From Arsenophonus sp052174115 (GTDB taxonomy: Bacteria > Pseudomonadota > Gammaproteobacteria > Enterobacterales > Enterobacteriaceae): DNA of 64,000 nt. The DNA lies in assembly GCA_052174115.1 (NCBI GenBank), contig JBQMRX010000001.1, positions 62,001 to 126,000 on the forward strand, written 5' to 3'. The notes beneath the pieces are model-generated. The model saw only the letters and a list, made by a program, of their open reading frames with translations, did no database searches and was not told the DNA's origin. Of this stretch, positions 51,704-62,592 are shown one piece after another; position 1 is the first letter of the stretch; every line of letters begins with the position of its first letter. Made by a program: the position numbers and the translations under genes.

Positions 51704-54700
51704 ATTATCCTTATTGATAAATCTGAGTTTTATATTAATAAAAATATTATTTTATTTAAAAATAATAATAAAAATAGAAAATCATGCTATAAGAAAATAA
51801 ATTAATTAATTGCAAAATATGATATTTTATTATTTTTAATCTTAATAATAAATTATTAAATGGCAATATTTTACTTTTAAAATTTAAAACATATCAGTTA
51901 ACTTTATATTTAATTTTATTTATTAATTAATATTAATAATTTTAAGTTTAACATAAGTAGTTTATTGATACCTAAAAATAACTTACTTAAGTTCACTATA
52001 TATATTAATAATAAAATAAAGTATAATTTAAATATTGTAAAATATACAAAAAGATTTCAATAAATTATTCAATTTACAATTTTAAAATAATTTAAGAATA
52101 AAATATTTTTATTAATTATTTAAAAAATAAATATAATTATTTTATTTAAATAAAATAATTATGTTAAAATTAATTATTTATATTTTAGGTAATGATTTTT
52201 ATAAAAATTTTTTAAATATAAAATTATTTAGTGAACTTCATTGAATAATCAAAAACTTTAAATTATAGAGTTTATTATTAGTATTTCACTGTTATAAAAA
52301 TAAATTTAAGATGTTTGTTTATTTTTATTAACATTATTATTTTTTAATTTTTAATTAAAAATTACTTTAGTATTCTAAATAAAGAGTGATTTTATTTTAT
52401 TAAAAATAATTTTATTTATATATACACTTATAAATATAAAAATAATCAATATATATTATAAATATAAATAATTACTTAATTTAAGTATAAATATATTTAA
52501 GTTAATTAATTAATTTAACTTTAAAATAAAAATAAATAACAATTACTAATATAAAATAAATATAAAAATATAACAATATTTTTATATTTATTTTATTAAT
52601 ATTAACTCTATCTTTTAATTAAATTTTAAAAATAAAATAAATTATAATTTAATACTAAAGAAGCTATATATGAAATAAAAAATTGATTTATTAAAAAATA
52701 AGATTATTTAATTTTTAATAAATCATTTTTATACTTATTTTATCAATAAAAAACATTATTATATTATTTATTTTTCATTTTATTTAAATATAAATATGAT
52801 ATAATCAAAATTGAATTAAATATTATTTTTCTTTAAGTTTATTTTTTAATTTTTTATTATATTTATTCACTATTTTTTAAATTTAGTATTTAAAAAAAAA
52901 TAACTTAAATTTATATTAATAATTAATTATGTTACTATACTATAATAACGATATATTTATTTTTACTAATTTAATTAAAAAATATTTTAAGTTAATTAGA
53001 TTATAGTTAATATAATACTTTTATTAAAAATTTTACACATCTTAATTTAAAGACATTTTTAATTTTCTATCACTAATTTATTAAACGTCTCTTAATATAC
53101 ATTATTATTTTTTTGATTATTATTATTTTTATAATACATTTAACTTTAAATTAATCATAATTAATTTTAACCCTTTCATAATAGCTATAAACTATCTAAA
53201 ATTTCGCTTTAGATATAAAATATTATTTATTTTTGTATTTTCAGTTAAAATATTTATAATAAAAATTATTTTATATTTCTTAAATAATACTTTTCACTTT
53301 TTTATTATAATTAGATTTTATCTTTAATTCTTTTTTTTTAGGACCTACAATAATCATTAAGAAAAATTTATTAAAAAATTTTTAAATTATTTAATCAATC
53401 AAAAATATCAACGAAATTCCACCGATATATTAAATTTAATAAATAATATTATCACAAAAATTTACATTTTCTTAATAGATATAAACTTAATTTTTTTAAT
53501 GTATTTATTTAGTATATTTTAACCTTAATAAAATAAATAAAAATATTTTTATAATTTTTCATAAAATTTATTAAATTTCTCCTTAAAATATATTAAAATT
53601 AAATATTTTTTTTAATAATATTCTTTTTTTTAAAAAATTTAAATTTGAATGATTATTATTACATAATTATTTTCATATATTTTATCATAAAAATCAAATG
53701 GCGTAAATAATTTTAAAATTCTTCTTTTAAATTCAATATTAATGAAATAATATTCAGCATATTTTTATTAAATTAAATAACAATACGTAAAATTATTCAT
53801 TTAAATTTAATTATAAATTAATATAATAAATAAATATAATTAATTATTAAAATTTAATATATATTTATATATTCATGTAATTTTAATCTGATAAAATGAT
53901 TAGATATTTTTTTAATAATTAAGTTATTTAATTTAACTTTAGATTTTTTGATATTTAAAATAATTAACTTTATATGTTTATTGATTTAAGATATTAAAAT
54001 TAGTATATTTATTTTTTAATAAACACTATCAAAATTAATACTCATAATTTTATATAAAATTAAAAATAATATTAATTTATCTTAAAATATAAGAATTATG
54101 GATATATACACATTAAAAAATTATGATCTTTATCATAAATAATTTCTATATTTATAATTTGTTTATTTTTTGTAATATTTATTTTTTTTAACAAGAAGAA
54201 AAAATTCTATTTACTATTAATATTAACTATATAATAAGTATCCTTAAAAATTATTAATAGATAATATATCATTAAAATTTTTTTCAAAATTATTTTAATT
54301 TTCATAATTTATTTAACTAAATTAGATAGTAAATATATTAAATCATAAAATAAATTAAAATAAATAAACTAAAAAAATTTATTTTTTATTAAATAAATTT
54401 TAAAAATATTTTATTACAGCACATAAATTATATATTTCTATAAATAATTAATAAAATATCTGTACTTTATTAGTTATTTATCTTTTTTTAAAAAATCATT
54501 ACATTTTTTCTAATCCATATATAATAATTTTGTTATAAAAGAATTTTTTTAATGAATTTTATGGAAGGATAATAAAATTCATTTATATATATAATATTTT
54601 TTATTTATCGGTAAATAGTTATATGAATTATAAAAATAAGTTTTTTATATATTAAAATAAATAATAAAATAAATTATAAAATAAAAAACCTTCATAAAAT

Positions 54701-54867
54701 TTCATTACAATTATTAATATTTTACGATCTATAAAAATTAAATAATTTATCATAAATAATTTTTTTACAAAAATATCTTTGTTTAATTTATATATTAACA
54801 ATAAATATCTAATTATTAATAAAATTAATACTAATAAGTATATTATTTTAAATAATATTTTTTAAAG

Positions 54868-54893
54868 CAAACATATTATATATAATATGTTTG
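54868..54893. repeat. Palindrome 1 of 3 downstream of ssb (26 bases)
   Basis: Perfect 26-base palindrome CAAACATATTAT + complement, with no spacer. The first of three in 130 bases behind ssb. Confidence 0.6.
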
Positions 54894-54910
54894 TAACATA
54901 TATATAATAA

Positions 54911-54956
54911 TTAAATTAAATTGTTATTTTTATATAAAAATAACAATTTAATTTAA
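54911..54956. repeat. Palindrome 2 of 3 downstream of ssb (46 bases, perfect)
   Basis: Two 23-base arms (54911-54933 and 54934-54956) are exact reverse complements without spacer; the arm contains AAATTGTTATTTTTAT. The longest perfect palindrome I found in the window, able to form a cruciform or a strong RNA hairpin. Confidence 0.65.
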
Positions 54957-54961
54957 ACTAA

Positions 54962-54997
54962 TTAATTTTTTATTTTTTTAAAAAAATAAAAAATTAA
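54962..54997 (-). terminator. Palindrome 3 of 3, probable ssb terminator (36 bases)
   Basis: Two 18-base arms of A and T only (54962-54979, 54980-54997), beginning 6 bases after the ssb stop codon on the minus strand. The position fits a terminator of ssb; runs of six and seven T/A in each arm would give a U tract in either direction. Confidence 0.5.
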
Positions 54998-55003
54998 CAA
55001 TAT

Positions 55004-55525
55004 TTAAAATGGAATTTCATCATCAAAATCCATTGATGGTTCAGTGGATATAGTTTTTGTATTTTTATCAGAATGAGAAGAAAGAGCTGATAAATTACTG
55101 TTAAATTTTTTGGTTTGTTGAGGCTGTTCTGAATCACGTATTAAATTATTTTGTAATACACCATCCTGTGAATTAACTCGTGAACCCAACATTTGCATCG
55201 TACCAGAAATATTTACAATAACTTCTGTTGAGTAACGATCTAGACCATTTTGATCTTGCCATTTACGAGTTTGTAATGAACCTTCAATATAAATTTGTGA
55301 TCCTTTACGTAAATATTCACCTGCTACTTCTGCTAACTTTCCAAATATTACAATTCTATGCCATTCTGTTTTTTCACGCATTTCACCACATTGTTTATCT
55401 CGCCAACTTTCAGAAGTTGCTAAAGTAAGATTAGCAACCGCACCACCATTTGCCATATAACGAATTTCAGGATTTTGTCCCAAATTACCAATAAGTATAA
55501 CTTTATTAATGCCTTTGCTGGCCAT
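55004..55525 (-). CDS. ssb: Single-stranded DNA-binding protein
   Basis: Tetrameric OB-fold protein that coats single-stranded DNA and recruits repair and replication partners. The OB domain covers residues 1-112 (ASKGINKVILIGNLGQNPEI, WHRIVIFGKLAEVAGEYLRKG, WQDQNGLDRYSTEV), a Gln/Ser/Asn-rich linker follows, and the partner-binding tip is MDFDDEIPF, nearly the E. coli DFDDDIPF. 173 residues against 178. It is divergent from uvrA with 254 bases between the starts, as in E. coli. I see no LexA box in that gap. Confidence 0.97.
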   Translation of the reverse strand: MASKGINKVILIGNLGQNPEIRYMANGGAVANLTLATSESWRDKQCGEMREKTEWHRIVIFGKLAEVAGEYLRKGSQIYIEGSLQTRKWQDQNGLDRYSTEVIVNISGTMQMLGSRVNSQDGVLQNNLIRDSEQPQQTKKFNSNLSALSSHSDKNTKTISTEPSMDFDDEIPF

Positions 55526-55779
55526 TCAATGCTCCTAATAAATTATTTATTAATGTAAATTTAAATATTTTTATTATTTTAACATGTGAATATTCTATTG
55601 AATATAAAAATAATTTAAAAATTATACTACAATATTGCTAATTTTTAAAATTTGATTATTAAATTAAAAAATATGATTAATAGTACTTTAAAAGTTCTAT
55701 ATATTCATATAATAAAAATTATGTAATAATAAAAAATTTTATTTACTATTTGAATATATTTTCATTCAGGATCTGGTAT

Positions 55780-58614
55780 ATGGATAAGATTGAAATCAGA
55801 GGTGCGCGCACCCATAATTTAAAAAATATCAATTTAATTATTCCTCGTGATAAATTAATTATTATTACCGGATTATCAGGTTCAGGAAAATCTTCACTTG
55901 CATTTGATACCTTATATGCAGAAGGTCAGCGCCGTTATGTTGAATCATTGTCTACCTATGCTAGACAATTTTTATCTTTAATGGAAAAACCAGAAGTTGA
56001 TCATATTGAAGGATTATCACCAGCCATTTCGATTGAGCAAAAATCAACATCACATAATCCACGCTCAACAGTAGGGACTATTACTGAAATTAATGATTAT
56101 TTACGTTTATTATTTGCTCGTGTTGGGGAGCCTCGCTGTCCTAATCATAATATTCCGTTAGCTGCTCAAACAATTGCTCAAATGGTTGATAATGTTTTGA
56201 TCCTACCAGAAGGTAAGTGGTTAATGTTATTAGCTCCAATAATTAGAAAACGTAAAGGTGAACATATTAAGATATTAGATGATTTAGTCACTCAAGGCTA
56301 CATGCGCGCTCGTATCGATGGTAAGATTTGCGATTTATCTGATCCACCTAAATTAAACTTATATAAAAAACATACTATTGAAGTTATTATTGATCGTTTT
56401 AAAGTTCGTGATAATCTTGCACAACGCCTAGTAGAATCATTTGAAACTACTCTTAAATTATCAGGAGGTACTGCTATTATTATTGATATAGATGACAATC
56501 AAACTAATGAATTAATTTTTTCCTCTAATTTTGCCTGCCAAATCTGTGGTTATAGTATGAGTGAATTAGAGCCGCGTTTATTTTCTTTTAATAATCCGGC
56601 AGGTGCTTGTAATTCTTGTGATGGACTTGGCGTAGAACAATTTTTTGATCCAGATCGAGTAATTCAAAATAAAGAAATTTCTTTAGCAAATGGAGCAATA
56701 CGTGGTTGGGATCGACGTAATTTTTACTATTTCCAGATGTTACTGTCATTAGCTAAATATTATAAATTTGATGTTGAAGCTACATTTAATTCTTTAGATC
56801 CAATAATTAAACAAGTAATTTTATATGGTTCTGGGAAAGAAGTACTTGAATTTAGATATCAAAATGATCGTAATGATATTACAGTAACATATCATCCATT
56901 TGAAGGAATAATTCATAATATAGAACGGCGTTACAAAGAGACAGAATCAATAGCAGTACGAGAAGAGTTATCAAAATATATTAATAATCGGTCATGTATT
57001 ACTTGTCATGGTTCCCGTTTACGACAAGAAGCTCGTTATGTATTTATTGAAAATACCCCGCTACCTGAAATTTCAGATTTTAGTATTGGCCATGCATTAA
57101 CATTTTTTCAAAAATTACAGCTTAATGGTCAACGTGCTAAAATTGCTGAAAAAATTTTAAAAGAAATTAACGATCGATTAAAATTTTTAGTTAATGTTGG
57201 GTTAAATTATTTAACTTTATCTCGTGCAGCAGAAACATTATCTGGTGGTGAAGCGCAACGTATTAGATTAGCAAGTCAAATTGGCGCTGGTTTAGTTGGC
57301 GTTATGTATGTGCTAGACGAACCTTCAATTGGATTGCATCAACGAGATAATGATAAATTGTTACAAACTCTGTTACATTTACGTAATTTAGGTAATACAG
57401 TTATTGTAGTTGAACATGACGAAGATGCGATCCGTACAGCTGATCATATTATTGATGTTGGTCCAGGAGCAGGTATATACGGAGGACATATCGTTGCTCA
57501 AGGTAGCTTAAATGATATTGTTGGTAATCCAAATTCATTAACTGGAAAATATCTTAGTGGTGAACGTAAGATCAATATTCCAAAAAAACGAGTGCCTATT
57601 AATGTAAAAAAAACTTTAAAACTTATTGGTGCACAAGGTAATAATTTAAAAAATGTAACACTAGAATTACCAGTTGGCTTATTTATTTGTATTACCGGTG
57701 TTTCTGGATCAGGTAAATCAACTTTAATTAATGATACATTGTTTTCTATTGCTCAACAAAAATTAAATAAAGCTACTAATGCTATTCCTGCGCCTTACAG
57801 CAATATTAAAGGATTACAATTTTTTGATAAAGTTATTGATATTAATCAAAATCCTATTGGTAGAACACCTCGATCAAATCCAGCCACATATATTGGTCTA
57901 TTTACACAAATTCGTGAATTATTTGCTGCTGTACCTGAGTCTCGTGCCAGAGGTCACTCACTTGGACGATTTAGTTTTAATCTTAAAGGTGGGCGTTGCG
58001 AAGCATGTCAAGGTGATGGTATGATTAAAGTTGAAATGCATTTTTTACCTGATGTTTATGTTTCTTGTGATCATTGTAAAGGAAAACGCTATAATCGTGA
58101 AACTTTAGAGATAAAATATAAAGGAAAAAATATTCACGAAGTATTAGAAATGACTACAGAAGAAGCCTATCAATATTTTTCAGCTGTTCCAACATTAGCT
58201 CGTAAATTAAAAACATTAATCGATGTTGGGCTTTCTTATATTAGTTTAGGACAAGCTGCAACAACTTTATCAGGCGGAGAAGCTCAACGAGTAAAATTAT
58301 CTCGTGAACTTTCTAAGCGTAGTACTGGTCAAACGCTTTATATTTTAGATGAACCAACTACTGGTTTACATTTTTTTGATATTCAACAACTTTTAAATGT
58401 ATTACATCAACTCCGTGATCAAGGAAATACTATTGTTATTATTGAACATAATTTAGATGTGATTAAGACAGCAGATTGGATTGTTGATCTTGGTCCAGAA
58501 GGTGGTAGTGGTGGCGGCGAAATTTTATTTACAGGTACACCAGAACAGATTATAAAATGTAAACAATCACATACTGGTCAATTTTTAAAACAAATCTTAA
58601 AACGAGGTTATTGA
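55780..58614 (+). CDS. uvrA: Excinuclease ABC subunit A
   Basis: Damage-recognition ATPase of nucleotide excision repair. I start it at the ATG at 55780 (MDKIEIRGARTHNLKNINL), which matches E. coli and follows AGGA by nine bases; the frame is open ten codons upstream without homology. 944 residues (E. coli 940). Two ABC units: Walker A GLSGSGKSSLAF and GVSGSGKSTLIN, signatures LSGGEAQRI and LSGGEAQRV, Walker B VMYVLDEPSIGLH and LYILDEPTTGLH. Zinc modules CQICGYS...CNSCDG and CEACQGDG...CDHCKGKR. It ends with TGA, showing TGA is a stop in this genome. UvrB and UvrC are not in the window. Confidence 0.97.
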   Translation: MDKIEIRGARTHNLKNINLIIPRDKLIIITGLSGSGKSSLAFDTLYAEGQRRYVESLSTYARQFLSLMEKPEVDHIEGLSPAISIEQKSTSHNPRSTVGTITEINDYLRLLFARVGEPRCPNHNIPLAAQTIAQMVDNVLILPEGKWLMLLAPIIRKRKGEHIKILDDLVTQGYMRARIDGKICDLSDPPKLNLYKKHTIEVIIDRFKVRDNLAQRLVESFETTLKLSGGTAIIIDIDDNQTNELIFSSNFACQICGYSMSELEPRLFSFNNPAGACNSCDGLGVEQFFDPDRVIQNKEISLANGAIRGWDRRNFYYFQMLLSLAKYYKFDVEATFNSLDPIIKQVILYGSGKEVLEFRYQNDRNDITVTYHPFEGIIHNIERRYKETESIAVREELSKYINNRSCITCHGSRLRQEARYVFIENTPLPEISDFSIGHALTFFQKLQLNGQRAKIAEKILKEINDRLKFLVNVGLNYLTLSRAAETLSGGEAQRIRLASQIGAGLVGVMYVLDEPSIGLHQRDNDKLLQTLLHLRNLGNTVIVVEHDEDAIRTADHIIDVGPGAGIYGGHIVAQGSLNDIVGNPNSLTGKYLSGERKINIPKKRVPINVKKTLKLIGAQGNNLKNVTLELPVGLFICITGVSGSGKSTLINDTLFSIAQQKLNKATNAIPAPYSNIKGLQFFDKVIDINQNPIGRTPRSNPATYIGLFTQIRELFAAVPESRARGHSLGRFSFNLKGGRCEACQGDGMIKVEMHFLPDVYVSCDHCKGKRYNRETLEIKYKGKNIHEVLEMTTEEAYQYFSAVPTLARKLKTLIDVGLSYISLGQAATTLSGGEAQRVKLSRELSKRSTGQTLYILDEPTTGLHFFDIQQLLNVLHQLRDQGNTIVIIEHNLDVIKTADWIVDLGPEGGSGGGEILFTGTPEQIIKCKQSHTGQFLKQILKRGY

Positions 58615-60063
58615 TATAAAATACTATTAAACGATAATTAATTGAAAATCTAATTTTTTATAATTTTATTTCATTATTTAAATTTTATTTAAATAATGAA
58701 ATTGTTTTTATTTTTTAATATTTTAATTTTAAAACTAAAATAAATAATTTATAATAATTTTTAATTGAATAAATAATTTTAATATATAAAAATGTAAATG
58801 AAATTATTAAATAAAATAAAAATTTAATATTTAATGAAATTTTTTATTAAAATTATTAATAACCATTAAATTTAATTAATGATTTTTTAAATAAAAAGAT
58901 TAATTATATACTTAATATTTTATTAATTAAAATTGTTATATTATATATATTTTTTGTGATAATTAAATAGATTAAAAATCTATCATATAATTTTAATACG
59001 TTTTGTATTAAAGATTAGTTAAATATATTCATACTATGTTGTTTTAATAAATATTTAAAAAATTCTTTATAAAATATCTTTTTGAATTAATGATTAATAT
59101 CATATATATAAAAAATATATGATTATATCAATTCTATTTTAATTTAATTATTTAGTTAAAAATAAATAATTTATTAGTAAATATTATATAATTTAGTACA
59201 ATTTTAATTGAACTTCGTTAAAAATAATTCATGCATTAATTTTTATTTATTAAAATAGTTATTCATATAATTTTATTTTATTTTTACAAAATTGATAAAG
59301 AATTATTCTTTTTGTAATCATATAGAAAATAAAAAATCTTTAGAAAATAAATTATTTTCTAAAATAGATAATCTTAATTGAATCATAATTAAAATAACAT
59401 AAATATTATCATTTATACTTTTAATAAACACTTAATTTTTATATAAAATTAAATTTCTTTCTTTTATTATTTCATTTATTTAATTATATTATTATGGTAT
59501 TAAAATTAAAATTAATTGAATAATTATAATACTGATATATTAAAAAATAATATAATAAAAAATTATTTTAATACTGTCAATATTTAATAAAATTTATTTA
59601 TTAAAATAAATACATAATTTTTACAGAGTAAATTTACTATACATAATTTTTAATTAATAAAATAATGATATAAAACTATCTATAAATTATTAGTACAATT
59701 AAGTTATTAATAATATATATATACTTATAATTTATCATTATGTTGTTAACAAATTATGAATATATAAACTAATTTATAATTATTAATAGATAATTATCCA
59801 GTCTTTATATTAAAAATAAATAAAAATTTTGATAATTATAATCCAATTAACTTAGATTTTAAATCTATAATTAATTTAAAATTTTATATTATTATTTTGT
59901 TTAAATAACAGTAAATTATAAAATTAATTATATTTTTTAAAAAGATCTTTATTAAAGATAAATATTGATAACTTAATAAGATTAATTTTAAAAACATTAA
60001 TATTTAAAAATAATTAAAACATAATATTATTATATTTTTTTTATTAAAAAACCTATTTTGAAT
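58615..60063. other. 1.4-kb AT-rich spacer between convergent uvrA and alr
   Basis: E. coli has tyrB, aphA, yjbQ and yjbR here. Only the uvrA terminator hairpin at 58668-58702 is clear. I see no other feature. Confidence 0.6.
58668..58702 (+). terminator. Rho-independent-like terminator of uvrA
   Basis: Perfect 16-bp stem (ATTTCATTATTTAAAT at 58668-58683 and complement at 58687-58702) with a 3-base loop, followed by TGTTTTTATTTTTT. It begins 54 bases after the uvrA stop. AT-only apart from one G-C pair, as expected for this genome. Confidence 0.7.
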
Positions 60064-61149
60064 TTATTCGTTTATATATTTCATTACTACCCGTGAAGTT
60101 AACTTTGATAGTAATTCATAATTACTAACTCCAGTATATTCTGATACTTCTTCAATAGGTAATAAATCTCCCCATATAATCACTTCATCACCAACTTTAT
60201 CATTAGTTTTAATCCCTAAATCTACTGACATCATATTCATTGAAACTCTACCAACAATAGGAACTTTTCGTCCATTTATCATTACTGGAGTTCCTGATGG
60301 AGCATTACCTGGATAACCATCACTATAACCAATTGCGACCACACCAAGATTAGTATCTCGCTTACTAACCCAAGTTCCACCATAACCGACTGGTTCTCCG
60401 ATTTTATGTTGACGAATAGCAATTAAATTAGATTTAAGTGTCATTGCCGGTAAAAGACCAAAATCTTTTCCTTTTTTATTTTTACATGGAGAAGCACCGT
60501 ATATCATAATACCAGGGCGTACATAACTAAAATGTGATGTTTGCCATAACAAAATACCAGCTGATGCTGCGATTGATTTTTCACCTGGTTTATCTTTTAT
60601 AAAAACATTAAAACGAGCTAATTGATGATTTGTGGTAATTGGTAACCATGGTTCATTTGCGGAGCTAAAATGACTCATAATATTAATAGGTTTTTGTATA
60701 TTTTGACATTCCATTAAACGAGTATAGAATCTTGGAGCTTCTTCAAATCTAAATCCCAATCGATGCATACCAGTATCAACTTTCATCCAAACTTTTATTG
60801 GTTTCTTTAATTTAATTTGTTCTAAAATTTTAAGCTGTTCAATGTTCTGAATAACAACATTAATTGTATGCTTAGTAATAATAGATAATGCATCTAGATC
60901 AAAAAAACCTTCTAACAATAAAATAGGTTTTATTATTCGATTTTTACGTAATTCTATTGCTTCATTAATATGAGTGACCCCAAAACTATCAGTAAGATCT
61001 TTAATTATATGCGCTGTTTTTAATAAACCATGTCCATAAGCATTAGCCTTAATAACAGCAATTATTCGACTATTTGGTGCAATTTTTCTAACTCGTTTTA
61101 AATTATGGCGTAAAATCTGACAGTGAATAATAGCTGTTACCGCTTTCAT
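60064..61149 (-). CDS. alr: Alanine racemase
   Basis: PLP enzyme that makes D-alanine for peptidoglycan. The PLP lysine is Lys34 in VIKANAYGHG; the second catalytic base is the Tyr in GYSDGYPG; KVDTGMHRLGF and RPGIMIYGASP are also typical. I choose the ATG at 61149 (MKAVTAIIHC), which has GGAG six bases upstream and fits the E. coli N-terminus, giving 361 residues (E. coli 359); an ATG four codons earlier overlaps that ribosome site. It lies 33 bases after dnaB on the same strand, the E. coli dnaB-alr order. Confidence 0.96.
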   Translation of the reverse strand: MKAVTAIIHCQILRHNLKRVRKIAPNSRIIAVIKANAYGHGLLKTAHIIKDLTDSFGVTHINEAIELRKNRIIKPILLLEGFFDLDALSIITKHTINVVIQNIEQLKILEQIKLKKPIKVWMKVDTGMHRLGFRFEEAPRFYTRLMECQNIQKPINIMSHFSSANEPWLPITTNHQLARFNVFIKDKPGEKSIAASAGILLWQTSHFSYVRPGIMIYGASPCKNKKGKDFGLLPAMTLKSNLIAIRQHKIGEPVGYGGTWVSKRDTNLGVVAIGYSDGYPGNAPSGTPVMINGRKVPIVGRVSMNMMSVDLGIKTNDKVGDEVIIWGDLLPIEEVSEYTGVSNYELLSKLTSRVVMKYINE

Positions 61150-61182
61150 TTCATTCTCCATTTTAAAAGTAAATAACTAAAA

Positions 61183-62592
61183 TTATTCGATGTGATAAAT
61201 TTGCCCTATATAATTATCAAAACGTGACCATTGTCCATTAAAAGTTAAACGTATTGTTCCAATTGGTCCATTACGCTGTTTACCAATAATAATTTCTGCT
61301 ACTCCTTTAAGATCTGAATCATCATTATAAACTTCATCTCGATATATAAACATGATTAAATCAGCATCCTGTTCAATAGAACCAGATTCACGCAAATCTG
61401 AATTAAGTGGTTTTTTATCTGCTCGTTGTTCTAAACTACGATTAAGTTGTGATAATGCGATTACTGGAACTTGTAATTCTTTTGCTAAGGATTTAAGTGA
61501 ACGAGAGATTTCGGCAATTTCAAGTGTTCGATTATCAGACATAGAAGGAACACGCATAAGTTGAAGATAATCAATCATAATTAAACTTAAACCACCATAT
61601 TCACGATAGATTCGACGGGAACGTGAACGAACTTCTGTTGGTGTTAATCTAGCAGAATCATCAATATACATGTTTCTTTTTTCCATTAAAATACCCATAG
61701 TACTAGAAATACGAGCCCAGTCTTCATCATCAAGTTGACCAGTACGAATACGTGTTTGATCAACGCGAGATAATGAAGCTAGCATACGCATCATGATTTG
61801 ATTAGCAGACATTTCTAAACTAAAAATTAAAACTGGTTTTTCTTCTGTCATTGCTGCATGTTCACATAAATTCATTGCAAAAGTGGTTTTACCCATTGAA
61901 GGGCGAGCTGCTACAATAATTAAATCAGAATTTTGTAATCCTGCTGTTTTTCTATCAAGATCTTGATAGCCTGTAGATACACCTGTTACACCATCATGAG
62001 GATTTTGATAAAGTTGTTCAATTTTTTCGACCGTTTCAGATAGAATCTCTTCAATTCCTTTTGGACCATCATCCTTATTAGTTCGAGTTTCTGCTATTTG
62101 AAAAACACGTGATTCAGCTAAATCTAATAACTCTTCACTTGTTCGACCTTGAGGATCATAACCAGCATCAGCAATCTCATTTGCTACTGTAATCATATCA
62201 CGGACAACAGCTCGTTCGCGTACAATATCAGCATAAGCATTAATATTAGCAACACTTGGAGTATTTTTAGCTAGCTCAGCTAAATAAGCAAAGCCGCCAA
62301 CACTATCTAATTCTCCTTGTTGTTCTAAAGATTCAGATAAAGTAATCAAATCAATTGGTCTACCGCGTTCAAACAGCGTTTGCATTTTAGAAAAAATAGT
62401 ACGATGAGGACGACTAAAAAAATCTCCGTTTGTTACACGTTCTGAAACATGATCCCAACGTTCATTATCCAGCATTAATCCACCAAGTACAGATTGTTCG
62501 GCTTCTAAAGAGTGAGGTGGCATTTTTAATCCCTCTATTTGAGGGTCTTTTTGACCAATAAATATGGTTTCTGAAGAATATTTCTTAACCAT
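61183..62592 (-). CDS. dnaB: Replicative DNA helicase DnaB
   Basis: Hexameric 5'-3' helicase at the replication fork, loaded by DnaC and binding primase DnaG. 469 residues against 471. N-terminal DnaG-contacting domain (MPPHSLEAEQSVLGGLMLD, about 22-125), linker, then a RecA-like motor with Walker A ARPSMGKTTF, Walker B-like LSLIMIDYLQLM, the arginine-finger region ESGSIEQDAD and KQRNGPIGT. No intein. Very high identity to E. coli. Head of dnaB-alr. A GC-bearing hairpin lies just upstream (62616-62648). Confidence 0.98.
   Translation of the reverse strand: MVKKYSSETIFIGQKDPQIEGLKMPPHSLEAEQSVLGGLMLDNERWDHVSERVTNGDFFSRPHRTIFSKMQTLFERGRPIDLITLSESLEQQGELDSVGGFAYLAELAKNTPSVANINAYADIVRERAVVRDMITVANEIADAGYDPQGRTSEELLDLAESRVFQIAETRTNKDDGPKGIEEILSETVEKIEQLYQNPHDGVTGVSTGYQDLDRKTAGLQNSDLIIVAARPSMGKTTFAMNLCEHAAMTEEKPVLIFSLEMSANQIMMRMLASLSRVDQTRIRTGQLDDEDWARISSTMGILMEKRNMYIDDSARLTPTEVRSRSRRIYREYGGLSLIMIDYLQLMRVPSMSDNRTLEIAEISRSLKSLAKELQVPVIALSQLNRSLEQRADKKPLNSDLRESGSIEQDADLIMFIYRDEVYNDDSDLKGVAEIIIGKQRNGPIGTIRLTFNGQWSRFDNYIGQIYHIE

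Larger units (their letters stand above)
51704..55003. other. 3.3-kb AT-rich spacer yjcE-ssb
   Basis: E. coli has soxR, soxS, yjcC, yjcD and others in this interval; I recognise no remnant. The right end holds three closely spaced perfect palindromes (54868-54997) just behind ssb. Confidence 0.55.

Noticed and set aside
55526..55779. LexA (SOS) box shared by the divergent ssb and uvrA, as in E. coli.
   Set aside because: No sequence close to CTG-N10-CAG with the usual core is present; SOS control seems lost or unrecognisable.
37680..61564. Open frames antisense or out of frame to trkH, fre, uvrA, ssb, yjcE and dnaB.
   Set aside because: They lie entirely or largely inside well-supported genes and have no homology; they are shadows of codon use.
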